Shown: piece by piece, positions 35,802-47,294 of the stretch | How the letters are laid out: each line of letters opens with the position of its first letter | Position numbering within the stretch: the stretch's first letter is position 1 | Origin: Bacillota bacterium | GTDB taxonomy: Bacteria > Bacillota > Clostridia > Caldicoprobacterales > DTU083 | Direction of reading: 5' to 3' | Length of the DNA stretch: 54,377 nt | Assembly (NCBI GenBank): GCA_029777885.1 | Contig: JAKORJ010000117.1 | Location: 1 to 54,377, forward strand | Notes under the pieces: model-generated | What the model was told of the DNA's origin: nothing | The model's input: the letters and a program-made list of their open reading frames with translations, nothing else | The model's database searches: none | Made by a program: the position numbers and the translations under genes

Positions 35802-36905
35802 ATGAAAATCAAATGCAATCAAAATATTTTTTTAAGTTCAGTACTTACGGTCCAGAAGGCGGCATCCGCCAGGACGACCCTCCCAGTGCTTGAAGGCATT
35901 TTGGTTCAGACTGATGATGGCCATATAAGGCTGACCGGCACCAACCTGGAACTAGGAATAGAAACCTGTATAGAAGCAGAGGTTCTAAGCCCCGGTAGTG
36001 TAATTATCCCGTCAAAGCTGCTCTCCGAAATAGTAAGGAAGCTTCCGGACAGCGTTATGGAAATCTCGCTCCTGGACAACTATGCGGTCAGGATAAAATG
36101 CCTGAACTCCACCGTAACAATCCAGGGGCTGCCACCGGAGGAATTCCCGGAGCTGCCATCAGTTGACGGGGGTGCAACCATCGAGGTCAACCAGCTGCTT
36201 TTGAGCGATATGATCAGGCAGACGATATTTGCCGTAGCAGTGGATGAATCACGGCCCATCCTTACAGGTGGCCTGCTTGAGGTGGAAGGCAACTCCATCA
36301 ACATGGTCTGCCTGGACGGCTACAGGCTTGCGCTCAGGGCCGGCAGGACTGAAATGGCATACGAGGGCAAATCGGTCGTGATCCCGGGCAGGTCCCTATC
36401 TGAGATATCCAAGATTCTTGACAATGAAGATAAAAACATCAGGATAACCATATCCAGCAGGAACGTGCTGTTCGATCTTGGAAATACTAAAGTCGTGACC
36501 CGGGTGCTGGACGGAGAGTTCATTAACTACAAGCAGATAATACCCAGCGATTACAAGACGAGGGTCAAGGTAGACACCACCATACTGTCGGCCAGCATCG
36601 AGCGTGCCTCCCTGATCGCCAGGGAAGGTAAAAACAACCTTATAAAGCTCAATATCCAGGATACCCATATGGTCATAACCTCCAACTCCGAAGTCGGCCA
36701 GATATATGAGGAGATCCCCATACTGCTGGAGGGCAGGGACTTGGAAATAGCTTTCAACGCCCGCTATTTCCTGGATATCCTAAAGGTTATAGATGACCAG
36801 GAAATATGCCTTGATTTTACCACTAATGTAAGCCCGTGCATAGTAAGGCCGATAGACGGAGACCAATATACATACCTGCTGCTTCCCGTCAGAATCTACA
36901 GCTAA
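35802..36905 (+). CDS. dnaN: DNA polymerase III beta subunit (sliding clamp)
   Basis: 367 residues in three similar clamp domains: 'MKIKCNQNIFLSSVLTVQKAASAR' at the start, 'SVDGGATIEVNQLLLSDMIRQTIFAV' opening domain 2, and C-terminal 'VRPIDGDQYTYLLLPVRIYS'. The C-terminal 'LLPVR' groove binds partners carrying clamp-binding motifs. It dimerises into the ring that tethers polymerase. AGGAGG precedes the ATG at 35802. Confidence 0.98.
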   Translation: MKIKCNQNIFLSSVLTVQKAASARTTLPVLEGILVQTDDGHIRLTGTNLELGIETCIEAEVLSPGSVIIPSKLLSEIVRKLPDSVMEISLLDNYAVRIKCLNSTVTIQGLPPEEFPELPSVDGGATIEVNQLLLSDMIRQTIFAVAVDESRPILTGGLLEVEGNSINMVCLDGYRLALRAGRTEMAYEGKSVVIPGRSLSEISKILDNEDKNIRITISSRNVLFDLGNTKVVTRVLDGEFINYKQIIPSDYKTRVKVDTTILSASIERASLIAREGKNNLIKLNIQDTHMVITSNSEVGQIYEEIPILLEGRDLEIAFNARYFLDILKVIDDQEICLDFTTNVSPCIVRPIDGDQYTYLLLPVRIYS

Positions 36906-36916
36906 CGGAGGCGTAT

Positions 36917-37126
36917 ATGGAAAAAATCAAGATCCATACCGAATTCATAAAGCTGAGCCAGTTCCTGAAGTGGGTGAATGCGGCTGAATCCGGTGCGGCT
37001 GCCAATCACATGATCACCGATGGGTTGGTCAAGGTCAATGGCGAAACAGAGCTTAGAAGGGGCAGGAAGATATATCCCGGTGACAGGATAGAAGTAGCTG
37101 ATGCAGGCAGCTTTCTCGTGGAGTAG
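36917..37126 (+). CDS. yaaA: S4 RNA-binding domain protein YaaA (RlbA)
   Basis: 69 residues: 'IKLSQFLKWVNAAESGAAANHMITDGLVKVNGETELRRGRKIYPGDRI', a complete S4 fold. The gene always sits between dnaN and recF in Firmicutes. It is implicated in ribosome-related RNA binding. The ATG at 36917 has ACGGAGG upstream; an earlier in-frame start would lie inside dnaN. Confidence 0.95.
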   Translation: MEKIKIHTEFIKLSQFLKWVNAAESGAAANHMITDGLVKVNGETELRRGRKIYPGDRIEVADAGSFLVE

Positions 37127-37144
37127 GGAAGGAAGTGCTTTGCC

Positions 37145-38260
37145 TTGTTTCTAAGGGAGTTGAGCCTCAGGAGCTTTAGGAACTATGATAGCTTGGAGCT
37201 GGAATTCGGCTCCAACTTAATTTTTTTTATCGGCTGCAATGCCCAGGGCAAGACCAACATACTTGAATCCATATTCCTGTCATGTACCGGGCGGTCGCAC
37301 AGGACAAGCAGGGACAGGGAGCTTATAAAGCGTGGACATGACAGGTCGCTGGTGAAAACAAGGGTCGAAAAGCTGAGGGGCATAAGCGAGATAAGCATAT
37401 ATTTAAGCAGTACCGAAAAAAAAGCCGTTAGCATAAACGGCACCCCGGCAAAACGGATGGGCGAGCTGATGGGCCACTTAAACTGCGTGATGTTTTCATC
37501 GGAGGATCTGAAGATAATAAAGGAAGGCCCCGTAGAGCGTCGCCGCTTCATGGATATGGAAATATCCCAGATCAAACCTAAGTATTTCTATTTCCTGCAG
37601 CAGTACAACAGGATCCTGAACCACAGGAACTATTTGCTTAAGGAAATACAACGCAAGCCTGCCCTTGAAAAGACACTGCCGGTGTGGAACGAGCAGCTTG
37701 CCGAGACAGGCACATACATAACCGTTCAAAGAAAAAATTTCGTCAATTCTCTACAGAATATTGCCCGGGAAATACATAAGAAACTTTCCTGCAACACTGA
37801 AGATCTGGCCATTGTGTACAAATCCTCAGTCCCCCTAGGGACCGGCGACATCAGGGAAATAAAAGAAAATTTCCTGAAGGAGCTGGAGCAGAGGCAGGCG
37901 GACGATATACAAAGGGGGATCACCGGTATAGGATGTCAAAGGGATGATATGCTCACCACCATAAACGGGGAAGATACGAGGATATTCGGTTCCCAGGGCC
38001 AAAAGCGCACTGTTGTCCTGTCCTTAAAGCTTTCCGAGCTTGAGTTCATGTATAGGGAAACCGGCGAATACCCTTTGCTTCTACTCGATGATGTCATGTC
38101 AGAGCTCGACCCTTTCAGGCAGGCTATGCTGATTGAATATATAGGCAAGGTGCAAACCTTTATAACAACCACGGACCTGAACCAGCTGAAGGCTGTATCG
38201 GACCTTAAGGGCCAGATGTTCCATATCGAAGCAGGGCAGGCAAGGGAGCAGGCGTATTAA
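37145..38260 (+). CDS. recF: DNA replication and repair protein RecF
   Basis: 371 residues. The start 'LRELSLRSFRNYDSLELEF' matches RecF, so the TTG at 37145 is the likely start. Walker A is 'FIGCNAQGKTNILESI'; signature 'GSQGQKRTVVLSLKLSE' and Walker B 'LLLLDDVMSELDPFRQ' complete the ABC-like ATPase. It loads RecA at gapped DNA with RecO and RecR. It lies 18 bp after yaaA. Confidence 0.97.
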   Translation: MFLRELSLRSFRNYDSLELEFGSNLIFFIGCNAQGKTNILESIFLSCTGRSHRTSRDRELIKRGHDRSLVKTRVEKLRGISEISIYLSSTEKKAVSINGTPAKRMGELMGHLNCVMFSSEDLKIIKEGPVERRRFMDMEISQIKPKYFYFLQQYNRILNHRNYLLKEIQRKPALEKTLPVWNEQLAETGTYITVQRKNFVNSLQNIAREIHKKLSCNTEDLAIVYKSSVPLGTGDIREIKENFLKELEQRQADDIQRGITGIGCQRDDMLTTINGEDTRIFGSQGQKRTVVLSLKLSELEFMYRETGEYPLLLLDDVMSELDPFRQAMLIEYIGKVQTFITTTDLNQLKAVSDLKGQMFHIEAGQAREQAY

Positions 38261-38340
38261 ACCGGCTCTTTTATCATGACTGAAAAAAGGTTATAATAGT
38301 ATATTGGAGTTGTAGGTATTTCAGGAAGGAAGTACATACT

Positions 38341-38622
38341 GTGATATTGCATTTGGGTGAAGATGTTGTTATCCCGGTCGAGAACATAATCGCAATAATC
38401 GACATCAATACTGTGAGAAAGTCAAAGGCAACTCAGGAATTTTTACAGATTGCAGAGGAAGAAGGTTTTATAAGGACCATTTCTGATGAACCTCCTAAAT
38501 CATTTGTTCTAGCTGATATAGATAGAAATACAGTAGTGTATTTGTCGCCGATATCCTCAGCCACCCTTATGAGAAGAAGCGGGTTTATAGAGGGTATTTC
38601 ACTAAACAGGGAAGAAATATGA
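38341..38622 (+). CDS. remB: extracellular matrix regulator RemB (DUF370)
   Basis: 93 residues: 'MILHLGEDVVIPVENIIAIIDINT' then 'SFVLADIDRNTVVYLSPISSATLMRRSGF'. This is RemB (YaaB), the recF-gyrB-linked RemA paralogue. RemA is a DNA-binding activator of biofilm genes in Bacillus; RemB's role is less clear. GTG at 38341 has AGGAAGGAAG upstream. A TATAAT (38292-38297) in front, with a poor -35, may be its promoter. Confidence 0.93.
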   Translation: MILHLGEDVVIPVENIIAIIDINTVRKSKATQEFLQIAEEEGFIRTISDEPPKSFVLADIDRNTVVYLSPISSATLMRRSGFIEGISLNREEI

Positions 38623-38635
38623 GGGGGACTAGTAA

Positions 38636-40543
<1,908 letters not shown>

Positions 40544-40558
40544 AGGGGTAACAAGTGA

Positions 40559-43126
40559 ATGGACACTAATGAAGAAAGAGTTTTAGATGTCAACATAGAA
40601 TCCGAAATGAAAAAATCCTATATCGAGTATGCCATGAGCGTTATAGTGGGCAGGGCCCTTCCCGATGTCAGGGACGGCCTGAAGCCCGTTCACAGGCGCA
40701 TACTCTATTCCATGACCGAGCTGGGACTGACGCCTGACAAGCCTTACAGGAAGTCAGCCAGGATCGTCGGTGATGTGCTGGGTAAATACCATCCCCATGG
40801 CGACAGCGCCGTATACGATGCCATGGTACGCATGGCCCAGGACTTTTCGATCCGCTATCCCCTGGTCGACGGGCACGGCAACTTCGGTTCCATAGACGGC
40901 GACCCGGCGGCTGCTATGCGTTACACCGAGGCCCGCATGACCAGGATCGCCATGGAAATGCTGGCGGAGTTGAACAAGGAAACCGTTGACTTCATGCCAA
41001 ACTTCGATGAGACGATGAAGGAGCCGGTGGTATTACCCTCCAGGTTCCCGAATTTGCTGGTCAACGGGGCATCCGGCATAGCCGTTGGCATGGCCACCAA
41101 TATACCGCCCCACAATCTGGGGGAGGTAATAGACGGAGTTGTACTCCTGATTGATAATCCCGAAGCAACCCCTGATGATATCGCCAAGGTCATAAAAGGC
41201 CCTGATTTCCCGACAGGGGCCCTGATACTGGGCATGGACGGGATAAGAGAGGCATACAGGACGGGCAGGGGCAGGATCCTGGTCAGGGCAAAGACCGAAG
41301 TCGAAGAGATGCCCGGCAACCGCTCCAGGATCATCGTTACGGAGATCCCCTACCAGGTCAACAAGGCCCGCCTTATAGAGAAGATTGCCGACCTGGTCAA
41401 GGAAAAAAGGCTGGACGGCATTTCGGATATCAGGGATGAATCCGACCGCAGCGGCATGCGGATAGTCATTGAGATCAAAAAGGATGTCAATCCAAACATC
41501 GTGCTCAACTACCTCTTTAAGCACACCCAGATGCAGGTGACCTTCGGGGTCATCATGCTGGCCCTGGTCGACAATGAGCCCAAGGTATTGAATATAAGGG
41601 ATATGCTTTATTATTACCTTGAGCACCAGAAGGATGTAGTAACCAGGCGGACAAAATATGACCTGTCCAAGGCAGAGGCCAGGGCTCATATATTGGAAGG
41701 CCTCATCATCGCCCTTGACAATATAGACGCTGTCATCTCCCTCATCCGGAGCTCCAGGACGGTCGCAGCGGCCAAGGAAGGCCTGATAACTAACTTCGGC
41801 CTGACTGAGATACAGGCCCAGGCAATACTTGATATGAGGCTGCAAAGGCTGACAGGCCTCGAGCGTGAAAAAATCGAGGAAGAGTATGCAGAGATCAAGA
41901 AGACCATAGCATACCTGAAGGAGGTCCTTGCAAACGAAGCCCTGCTCATGAGCATAATCAAGGATGAGCTCCTGGCTATAAAGAACAAGTACAACGACCC
42001 CAGAAGGACCCAGCTCATGCCTATGGAGGATGAAATCGAACTCGAGGACCTCATTGACGAGCATGATGTGGTCATCACCCTGACCCATTACGGGTATGTA
42101 AAGCGCATGCCCCTTTCCACATACAAGAGCCAGCACAGGGGCGGCAGGGGCATAACCGGCCTGCAGACCAGGGAAGAGGATTTCGTCGAGGATATATTCA
42201 TAACATCGACCCACAACAGGCTCATGTTCTTTACCTCCCTGGGCAAGGCCTACGAGCTCAAGGCCTATGAGATCCCGGAAGCGGGCAGGAACGCCAAGGG
42301 CACGGCTATAATAAACCTCCTGCAGCTTGACCCGGGCGAAAGGATACAGGCTTACATACCTGTCAGGGAAGAGGATTTTGAAGAAGACAGGTACCTCTTT
42401 ATGGTCACCCGCAGCGGCCTGGTGAAGAAAACGCCCTTGAGCGAATTTTCAAGGATACGAAAGGGCGGCATAATGGCCATAACCCTCAAGGAAGGGGACG
42501 AGCTTATTAGGGTCATCCAGACCGACGGCAAGCATGAAGTCATAATGGCCTCCCGCAAGGGCATGTCGATAAGGTACAGTGAGAGCGATGTAAGGCCTAT
42601 GGGCAGGGCGGCCATGGGCGTCAAGGGTATGACCCTTGAAGATGACGACTATGTCATAGATGCAGAACGCTTCAATGAAGATGCGGAAGTGCTGACCGTC
42701 AGTGAAAAGGGCTACGGAAAGCGGACCCCCGCCTCGGAATACAGGCTTCAGCAAAGGGGCGGAAAAGGGATCATCACGATGAACATCACCGAGAAGACAG
42801 GTGACCTTGCAGCCCTTAAGGTCGTCACCGGCGATGAGGACCTGATGATCATCAACTCCGAAGGCGTTATCATACGGATCAGGACAGACGAGATATCCAC
42901 CATGAGCCGGAACACCCAGGGGGTGACCCTGATGAAGGTGGACGGGGACTGTAGGATAATCTCCGTTGCAAAGGCAAAACGGGAGGATGACGAGGATACT
43001 GATCCGGATAACGGGGAAAATGGTTCATATGAGAGAAAAGAGGACAAAAAGTCCGCTTATAGCGATGAGCCCCTTGAGAAGCTGATCGAAAGAGCCTTAA
43101 GCGAATCCGATGACATTGAAGAATAA
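40559..43126 (+). CDS. gyrA: DNA gyrase subunit A
   Basis: 855 residues. The winged-helix domain with catalytic Tyr122 ('[11 protein letters not shown]') and the QRDR-region '[19 protein letters not shown]' are intact. The C-terminal six-bladed pinwheel begins after about residue 500 and contains the GyrA-box-like '[10 protein letters not shown]' and 'QQRGGKGI' motifs, typical of gyrase rather than topoisomerase IV. The last ~50 residues are acidic ([13 protein letters not shown]...). It ends at a strong terminator. Confidence 0.99.
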   Translation: MDTNEERVLDVNIESEMKKSYIEYAMSVIVGRALPDVRDGLKPVHRRILYSMTELGLTPDKPYRKSARIVGDVLGKYHPHGDSAVYDAMVRMAQDFSIRYPLVDGHGNFGSIDGDPAAAMRYTEARMTRIAMEMLAELNKETVDFMPNFDETMKEPVVLPSRFPNLLVNGASGIAVGMATNIPPHNLGEVIDGVVLLIDNPEATPDDIAKVIKGPDFPTGALILGMDGIREAYRTGRGRILVRAKTEVEEMPGNRSRIIVTEIPYQVNKARLIEKIADLVKEKRLDGISDIRDESDRSGMRIVIEIKKDVNPNIVLNYLFKHTQMQVTFGVIMLALVDNEPKVLNIRDMLYYYLEHQKDVVTRRTKYDLSKAEARAHILEGLIIALDNIDAVISLIRSSRTVAAAKEGLITNFGLTEIQAQAILDMRLQRLTGLEREKIEEEYAEIKKTIAYLKEVLANEALLMSIIKDELLAIKNKYNDPRRTQLMPMEDEIELEDLIDEHDVVITLTHYGYVKRMPLSTYKSQHRGGRGITGLQTREEDFVEDIFITSTHNRLMFFTSLGKAYELKAYEIPEAGRNAKGTAIINLLQLDPGERIQAYIPVREEDFEEDRYLFMVTRSGLVKKTPLSEFSRIRKGGIMAITLKEGDELIRVIQTDGKHEVIMASRKGMSIRYSESDVRPMGRAAMGVKGMTLEDDDYVIDAERFNEDAEVLTVSEKGYGKRTPASEYRLQQRGGKGIITMNITEKTGDLAALKVVTGDEDLMIINSEGVIIRIRTDEISTMSRNTQGVTLMKVDGDCRIISVAKAKREDDEDTDPDNGENGSYERKEDKKSAYSDEPLEKLIERALSESDDIEE

Positions 43127-43147
43127 TATGCCTTTACAATAAAATGC

Positions 43148-43182
43148 AAAGAGACAAGCAGACAAGCATCGTCTCTTTTTTT
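43148..43182 (+). terminator. intrinsic terminator of gyrBA
   Basis: AAAGAGAC (43148-43155) pairs with GTCTCTTT (43171-43178) followed by a run of T. It isolates the following helicase operon from gyrA transcription. Confidence 0.85.
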
Positions 43183-43284
43183 GCAGGAATTAGCATTATT
43201 CAATAGAAACTTTATTTATACGAGTAATAACTTAAAATATTCCGGCTGTATGTCTGTATCTATTTCCTGTATTGGAGTGCTGAT

Positions 43285-46200
43285 ATGGACGATAAAGGGG
43301 CATTGGCTGCAAAAATAGCGAAAAGCATGATATTTCCGGGCAAAAGCTTTATCGCATCGACCCTTGCCGAGGCCGCCCTGGAGGATATATTGATTAACCA
43401 GGAGGGAGAGGGCTGGCGGCAGGCAGTGGGAGAAGAGATCAAAGGCAGGATTGAAAGCTTCCACAAGGAGATGCTCAGGGTTTTGTTTGCCCTGCTCAAG
43501 CTGCCTTGGAACGAAGACATGAATAGCCTGCAGATGCTGTATATCGGCCCTGACCCTTGTGCTGCGGCTTTTGCCATAGCAGACCTTCTGTCCGTGATCG
43601 ATAATATCAGCAATATTTTCACAGGGACACAGTTTTTTGACAAGGTCACCCTTGAGACTGTAAACACATCTTCCGACAATGGATTCAACCTGGAGACCGG
43701 TCTCAGCTATTTATACGCCCGGCTAAAAGGCTGCTGGGATGTAAGCAGGCTTTCCGTCAATGACCGCCTGCCCCAGGGAAGCCTGGATGAAATCAAGCTG
43801 CAAGGCTCCTGGGACGTGATAATAGCAAAAGATATAATCCAAAACTTTGGGATGAAGGAAGGCTATACTTTGATCTCTCAGCTTTCAGGCTGCCTTGGTG
43901 AAAAGGGTGCCATAGTGCTTATAGATTCTGCAAGGGATTATGGAGGGCAGGCAGTCAACAGCATAAAATACAAGGCAGCGGCAGAGCTGGGACTTGGCAC
44001 AGTATCGCCCTGCGGTCCGGGTGAAGGCTGCACAGGATGTAGGCTTTGCCTCAAGGATATCAGGGTAAAAAGCAGGCTTTTGGAAAGCCTGAAAAGAGAA
44101 AAGGTTGACAGCACTGCAGGGGCTGATGGCCATTTAAATAAAAACCGGCCGGATGAGTGGATGTATGCCGTATTATCCCGCACCACCGATATCAGTGGCC
44201 GCACAGGCAATGAGTGCATCAGTCTGGATGAAGTGGCGGAAGGCCAGGAAGCATCCTTTAGGTTTTATATAGTGTCCGGCCATAAGGCAGGCAGCAGATT
44301 CGATATCTGTGACGGTGCATGTGGGCCTGATAAATACAGTCTGGATCTGAGTAAAAGCCCATTTGGCTGTATAAGCTTCGGTGACCTCATTTTTGCCGAA
44401 AAGGTCAAAATAACAAGAGGGGAAAAAGAAAACCTGGTATCCTCTTCAGAAAATTCAGAGTTTGTGAACCTTTCCGATTTTCAAGTCCGTGAGAGGCTGA
44501 ATGTCGCCGAGGTTGACGAAGAGTCCCTGAAGTTCATACTGAAGCGGTTCTGGGATTTCGATGATTTCAGAAAAGGCCAGATGGATATCATAAGAAAAGC
44601 CTTTGCCGGGATGAGCACCCTGGGCATACTGCCGACGGGGGCAGGCAAGTCCCTGTGCTTCCAGCTGCCGGCCTTGCTCAAGCCTGGCATTTCAATCGTT
44701 GTCTCCCCGCTAAAATCCCTTATGAAGGACCAGGTAGACCATCTTAGGGACGCTGGCTTTGAGCATGCGGACTATATCGACAGCTCGATGAAAAGGGGCG
44801 AAAGGAAAGCGGTTCTGGACCGGTTTCGCTTAGGCTATATAAAAATACTTTATGTGGCACCCGAGAGGCTACAGATAAAAAGCTTCCAGGACGAGCTGGC
44901 AGAGCTGCTGAAGGATAATTTTATAAACTATTTTGTAATAGACGAAGCCCATTGCGCTTCGGAATGGGGACATGATTTCCGCCCGTCTTATTTGAAGATA
45001 ATAGACATAGTGGAGCGTATAGGCCATCCTCCTGTGCTGGCCATGACAGCGACAGCTTCGCCCAGGGTTTTGGATGATATAGTCGGGATATTCAGGCTCG
45101 ACAGGGACAATGTTGTACTGCCTGTTTCCTTTGACAGGCCGGAGATAAGCCTTGAGGTCGTCACGGTCGAAATCGGGGAAAGCAAGGATGATGTGCTAAG
45201 ACGGCTCTTGATCGAAAGAATACCCAGATTGCTTGATTGTACCGGCCCTGACGAGCTGCATGCAAAAGGCTCTGGGATCGTTTTCACCATATACGCGGAC
45301 CCCAAGGGCAGCAGCACCAGGTTTTTCGGCACCGAATACATTAAGACCATGGTTGAATCCTGGGGCCTGACTGCAGAAAGGTACCATTCGCGCCTGGCGG
45401 ACTATGTCAGGATCGATATCCAGGACAGGTACATCAAGGGGGATATACCCCTCCTGGTTGCCACCAAGGGCTTTGGTATGGGGATAGACAAGCCTGACAT
45501 ACGCTATATCGTCCATATGTGCTATTCCAACTCCATTGAGGCCTATTACCAGGAGGCAGGCCGTGCGGGCAGGGACCAGGAGCACGCCCATGTGGTCCTG
45601 GTGGCATCGCTTCGGCATCCTGAGTGCATAAGGTCATCGGCGCGGGATACAGGCCAGCCCAGGTGCACCGACAGGTGGACTTGCTGCTATACAGGCGGCA
45701 AGAAGTGCGATTACGGCATGCAGGCCAAATTCATCTGCGATGAATACCCGGATGAGCCTGTCATGAAGCGGGACCTGTACAGGTTTATCGATATGCTTAT
45801 CATAAAGGCTGCTGGGAAAAAGGAATTTGATTTTGCCTGTGATGAAAGCAGCCTGGCCGAGAGCCAGAAGTATCTTTATCACCTGCAAAAGGAATCCATG
45901 GTAAAGGACTATAAAATACTTGACTACCTGGATCCGGGAGCCAGGATCTACGTCCTGCTCGACAAGGGGTTCACCGATATTTCAATAAACAGGGCGGTAG
46001 CATCGATAGTTGCCAGGCTACAGGGCTTCAAGAAGCAAAAGCTCAACATGCTGGAGAGCATATGGAATTATGTCAGCAACACTAAGGTCTGCCGCAGGCA
46101 CTTTATCATGAACTATTTCGGCGACAGCACCGACTACACCGAGGGCTGCGGCTTTTGCGACATAGAAGGCATAAACGCCCAAAGGGCCCTTGGCACCCAT

Positions 46201-46701
46201 ACCGGTGTCAACAGGGAAAGGCTGTATAGCAGCCTGAGATCGGCCTTTGATCAGAACCTGTTTGATTATGGCAGGATCCATGGGATAATAGAGCAGGCAT
46301 ATAGGGAAGGCATACAGGAGGCCGTCAAGATAAGGGCCATGAGGTATCTGGAGGATTATCCGGACAATGCACCTGCTTTGTATACGGCCGGCATCATCAC
46401 CTTACGGAGAGACAGCCGGGAGGCATACGGTACAGACCGGCTTTTGGCCTGTCTTAAGCTGCTGGATGAGCAGCAAAATGCCGACGGGATACTGGGGATC
46501 CTGGTGGAGGCTTCAAGTGTTGTAAAAGATGCAGTTGAACGGCTCATTGAAAACCTGAGCCTGCCCTATACTGATTCAGAGTTAGCCAAAAAGCTGTATG
46601 CGTGCCTGCTCGATGAAAATATAAGATGCAGCCTTGCTGTTAGGTACCTTGAGCACCAGTTGTCCAGAATAAGCAGCAGGCTGGAGGAGGTTGCCCTATG
46701 A
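43285..46701 (+). CDS. Rsm22-like domain / RecQ-type helicase fusion
   Basis: 1138 residues, much larger than RecQ. Residues about 20-375 resemble Rsm22/METTL17: weak SAM loop 'LYIGPDPCAAAFAIADLL' (86 on), 'DVIIAKDIIQNF', 'GEKGAIVLIDSARDYGGQAV', Cys 243/249/252/255 ('PCGPGEGCTGCRLC'), and 'RFDICDG' (C342) ... 'ISFGDLI'. Residues about 415-770 form a superfamily-2 helicase: 'FDDFRKGQMDIIRKA', Walker A 'LPTGAGKS' (449-456), DEAH (553-556), 'AMTATA' (586-591), 'QEAGRAGRD' (756-764). An extra Cys group (781, 794, 800, 801, 808) follows, then a winged-helix-like stretch, then 'CRRHFIMNYFGD...CGFCD' (936, 955, 958), a RecQ zinc motif missing its fourth Cys. The C-terminus is helical. TTGGAG precedes the ATG. 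It overlaps the next gene by 4 bp. Confidence 0.85.
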   Translation: MDDKGALAAKIAKSMIFPGKSFIASTLAEAALEDILINQEGEGWRQAVGEEIKGRIESFHKEMLRVLFALLKLPWNEDMNSLQMLYIGPDPCAAAFAIADLLSVIDNISNIFTGTQFFDKVTLETVNTSSDNGFNLETGLSYLYARLKGCWDVSRLSVNDRLPQGSLDEIKLQGSWDVIIAKDIIQNFGMKEGYTLISQLSGCLGEKGAIVLIDSARDYGGQAVNSIKYKAAAELGLGTVSPCGPGEGCTGCRLCLKDIRVKSRLLESLKREKVDSTAGADGHLNKNRPDEWMYAVLSRTTDISGRTGNECISLDEVAEGQEASFRFYIVSGHKAGSRFDICDGACGPDKYSLDLSKSPFGCISFGDLIFAEKVKITRGEKENLVSSSENSEFVNLSDFQVRERLNVAEVDEESLKFILKRFWDFDDFRKGQMDIIRKAFAGMSTLGILPTGAGKSLCFQLPALLKPGISIVVSPLKSLMKDQVDHLRDAGFEHADYIDSSMKRGERKAVLDRFRLGYIKILYVAPERLQIKSFQDELAELLKDNFINYFVIDEAHCASEWGHDFRPSYLKIIDIVERIGHPPVLAMTATASPRVLDDIVGIFRLDRDNVVLPVSFDRPEISLEVVTVEIGESKDDVLRRLLIERIPRLLDCTGPDELHAKGSGIVFTIYADPKGSSTRFFGTEYIKTMVESWGLTAERYHSRLADYVRIDIQDRYIKGDIPLLVATKGFGMGIDKPDIRYIVHMCYSNSIEAYYQEAGRAGRDQEHAHVVLVASLRHPECIRSSARDTGQPRCTDRWTCCYTGGKKCDYGMQAKFICDEYPDEPVMKRDLYRFIDMLIIKAAGKKEFDFACDESSLAESQKYLYHLQKESMVKDYKILDYLDPGARIYVLLDKGFTDISINRAVASIVARLQGFKKQKLNMLESIWNYVSNTKVCRRHFIMNYFGDSTDYTEGCGFCDIEGINAQRALGTHTGVNRERLYSSLRSAFDQNLFDYGRIHGIIEQAYREGIQEAVKIRAMRYLEDYPDNAPALYTAGIITLRRDSREAYGTDRLLACLKLLDEQQNADGILGILVEASSVVKDAVERLIENLSLPYTDSELAKKLYACLLDENIRCSLAVRYLEHQLSRISSRLEEVAL

Positions 46702-47240
46702 GCATAGACTTTGATAGTCTTGATAAAAGGATGCAAAGCGCTTTTCAAAGGCTAGACGACAACCTGAATATGTTCGCTAACCTGCAAAAGAAGGCGGAAT
46801 CGGCCAGGCAGGAATTCGAAAAGGCTTCAGGGGAACTGAGGGCTTTGGAGTCAGAAATGAAGGCTGTGCTTGAAAATCACAAAAAGCAGTTCTCAGACCT
46901 GACCGGTGAGCTTGACGCATATGCAAGGGACATACAGCGGCTGAAGGATATTCTCCTGTCAGCCCAAAAGGAACTGCTTGCCTTTGCTGACAAGCGGATA
47001 GGTGACCATTTGGATGGAGTGAATGCCAGCCTGGGGGATCTAGGCAAAACCATTGACGACCTAGACAGTAAGGTAGATGAGCTTGGCACCGCTACTGCCA
47101 AGCTACAAGAGGATCTTGATTCTGCCAGGGACAGGCTGAAGAAAGCAGAAAAGTGGCAGAGGCTGTTTGGCGCATTTGTCTTTATAGCCTTGATTGCATC
47201 CTTTATATCAGTTGCCATGTTTCTTTTAAACGGCAGGTAG
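46698..47240 (+). CDS. coiled-coil protein with C-terminal membrane segment
   Basis: 180 residues. Residues about 5-150 are nearly all heptad-like helix ('KKAESARQEFEKASGELRALESEMKAVLENHKKQ', 'KVDELGTATAKLQEDLDSARDRLKKAEKW'). One membrane helix ('LFGAFVFIALIASFISVAMFLL') lies at the C-terminus with only 'NGR' after it. The bulk should be cytosolic and tethered to the membrane by its tail. It is not recognised as a named family. The ATGA overlap with the fusion helicase implies coupled, stoichiometric translation, so the two products probably act together. Confidence 0.8.
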   Translation: MSIDFDSLDKRMQSAFQRLDDNLNMFANLQKKAESARQEFEKASGELRALESEMKAVLENHKKQFSDLTGELDAYARDIQRLKDILLSAQKELLAFADKRIGDHLDGVNASLGDLGKTIDDLDSKVDELGTATAKLQEDLDSARDRLKKAEKWQRLFGAFVFIALIASFISVAMFLLNGR

Positions 47241-47294
47241 CACTATGATAAGATTTTAAAGCAGTCAAAAATTTAACGCAAAGGAAGTGGGGAT

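Noticed and set aside
41033-42214. 393-residue open frame antisense to gyrA
   Set aside because: It lies wholly inside gyrA, has no family-like motifs and no independent ribosome binding site. It is a by-product of gyrA codon use.
43285-44500. The helicase N-terminus being an unrelated upstream gene joined by a sequencing error
   Set aside because: The frame is open and continuous for 1138 codons with coherent codon use. There is a single plausible start, and no internal ribosome binding site was noticed before the helicase part.
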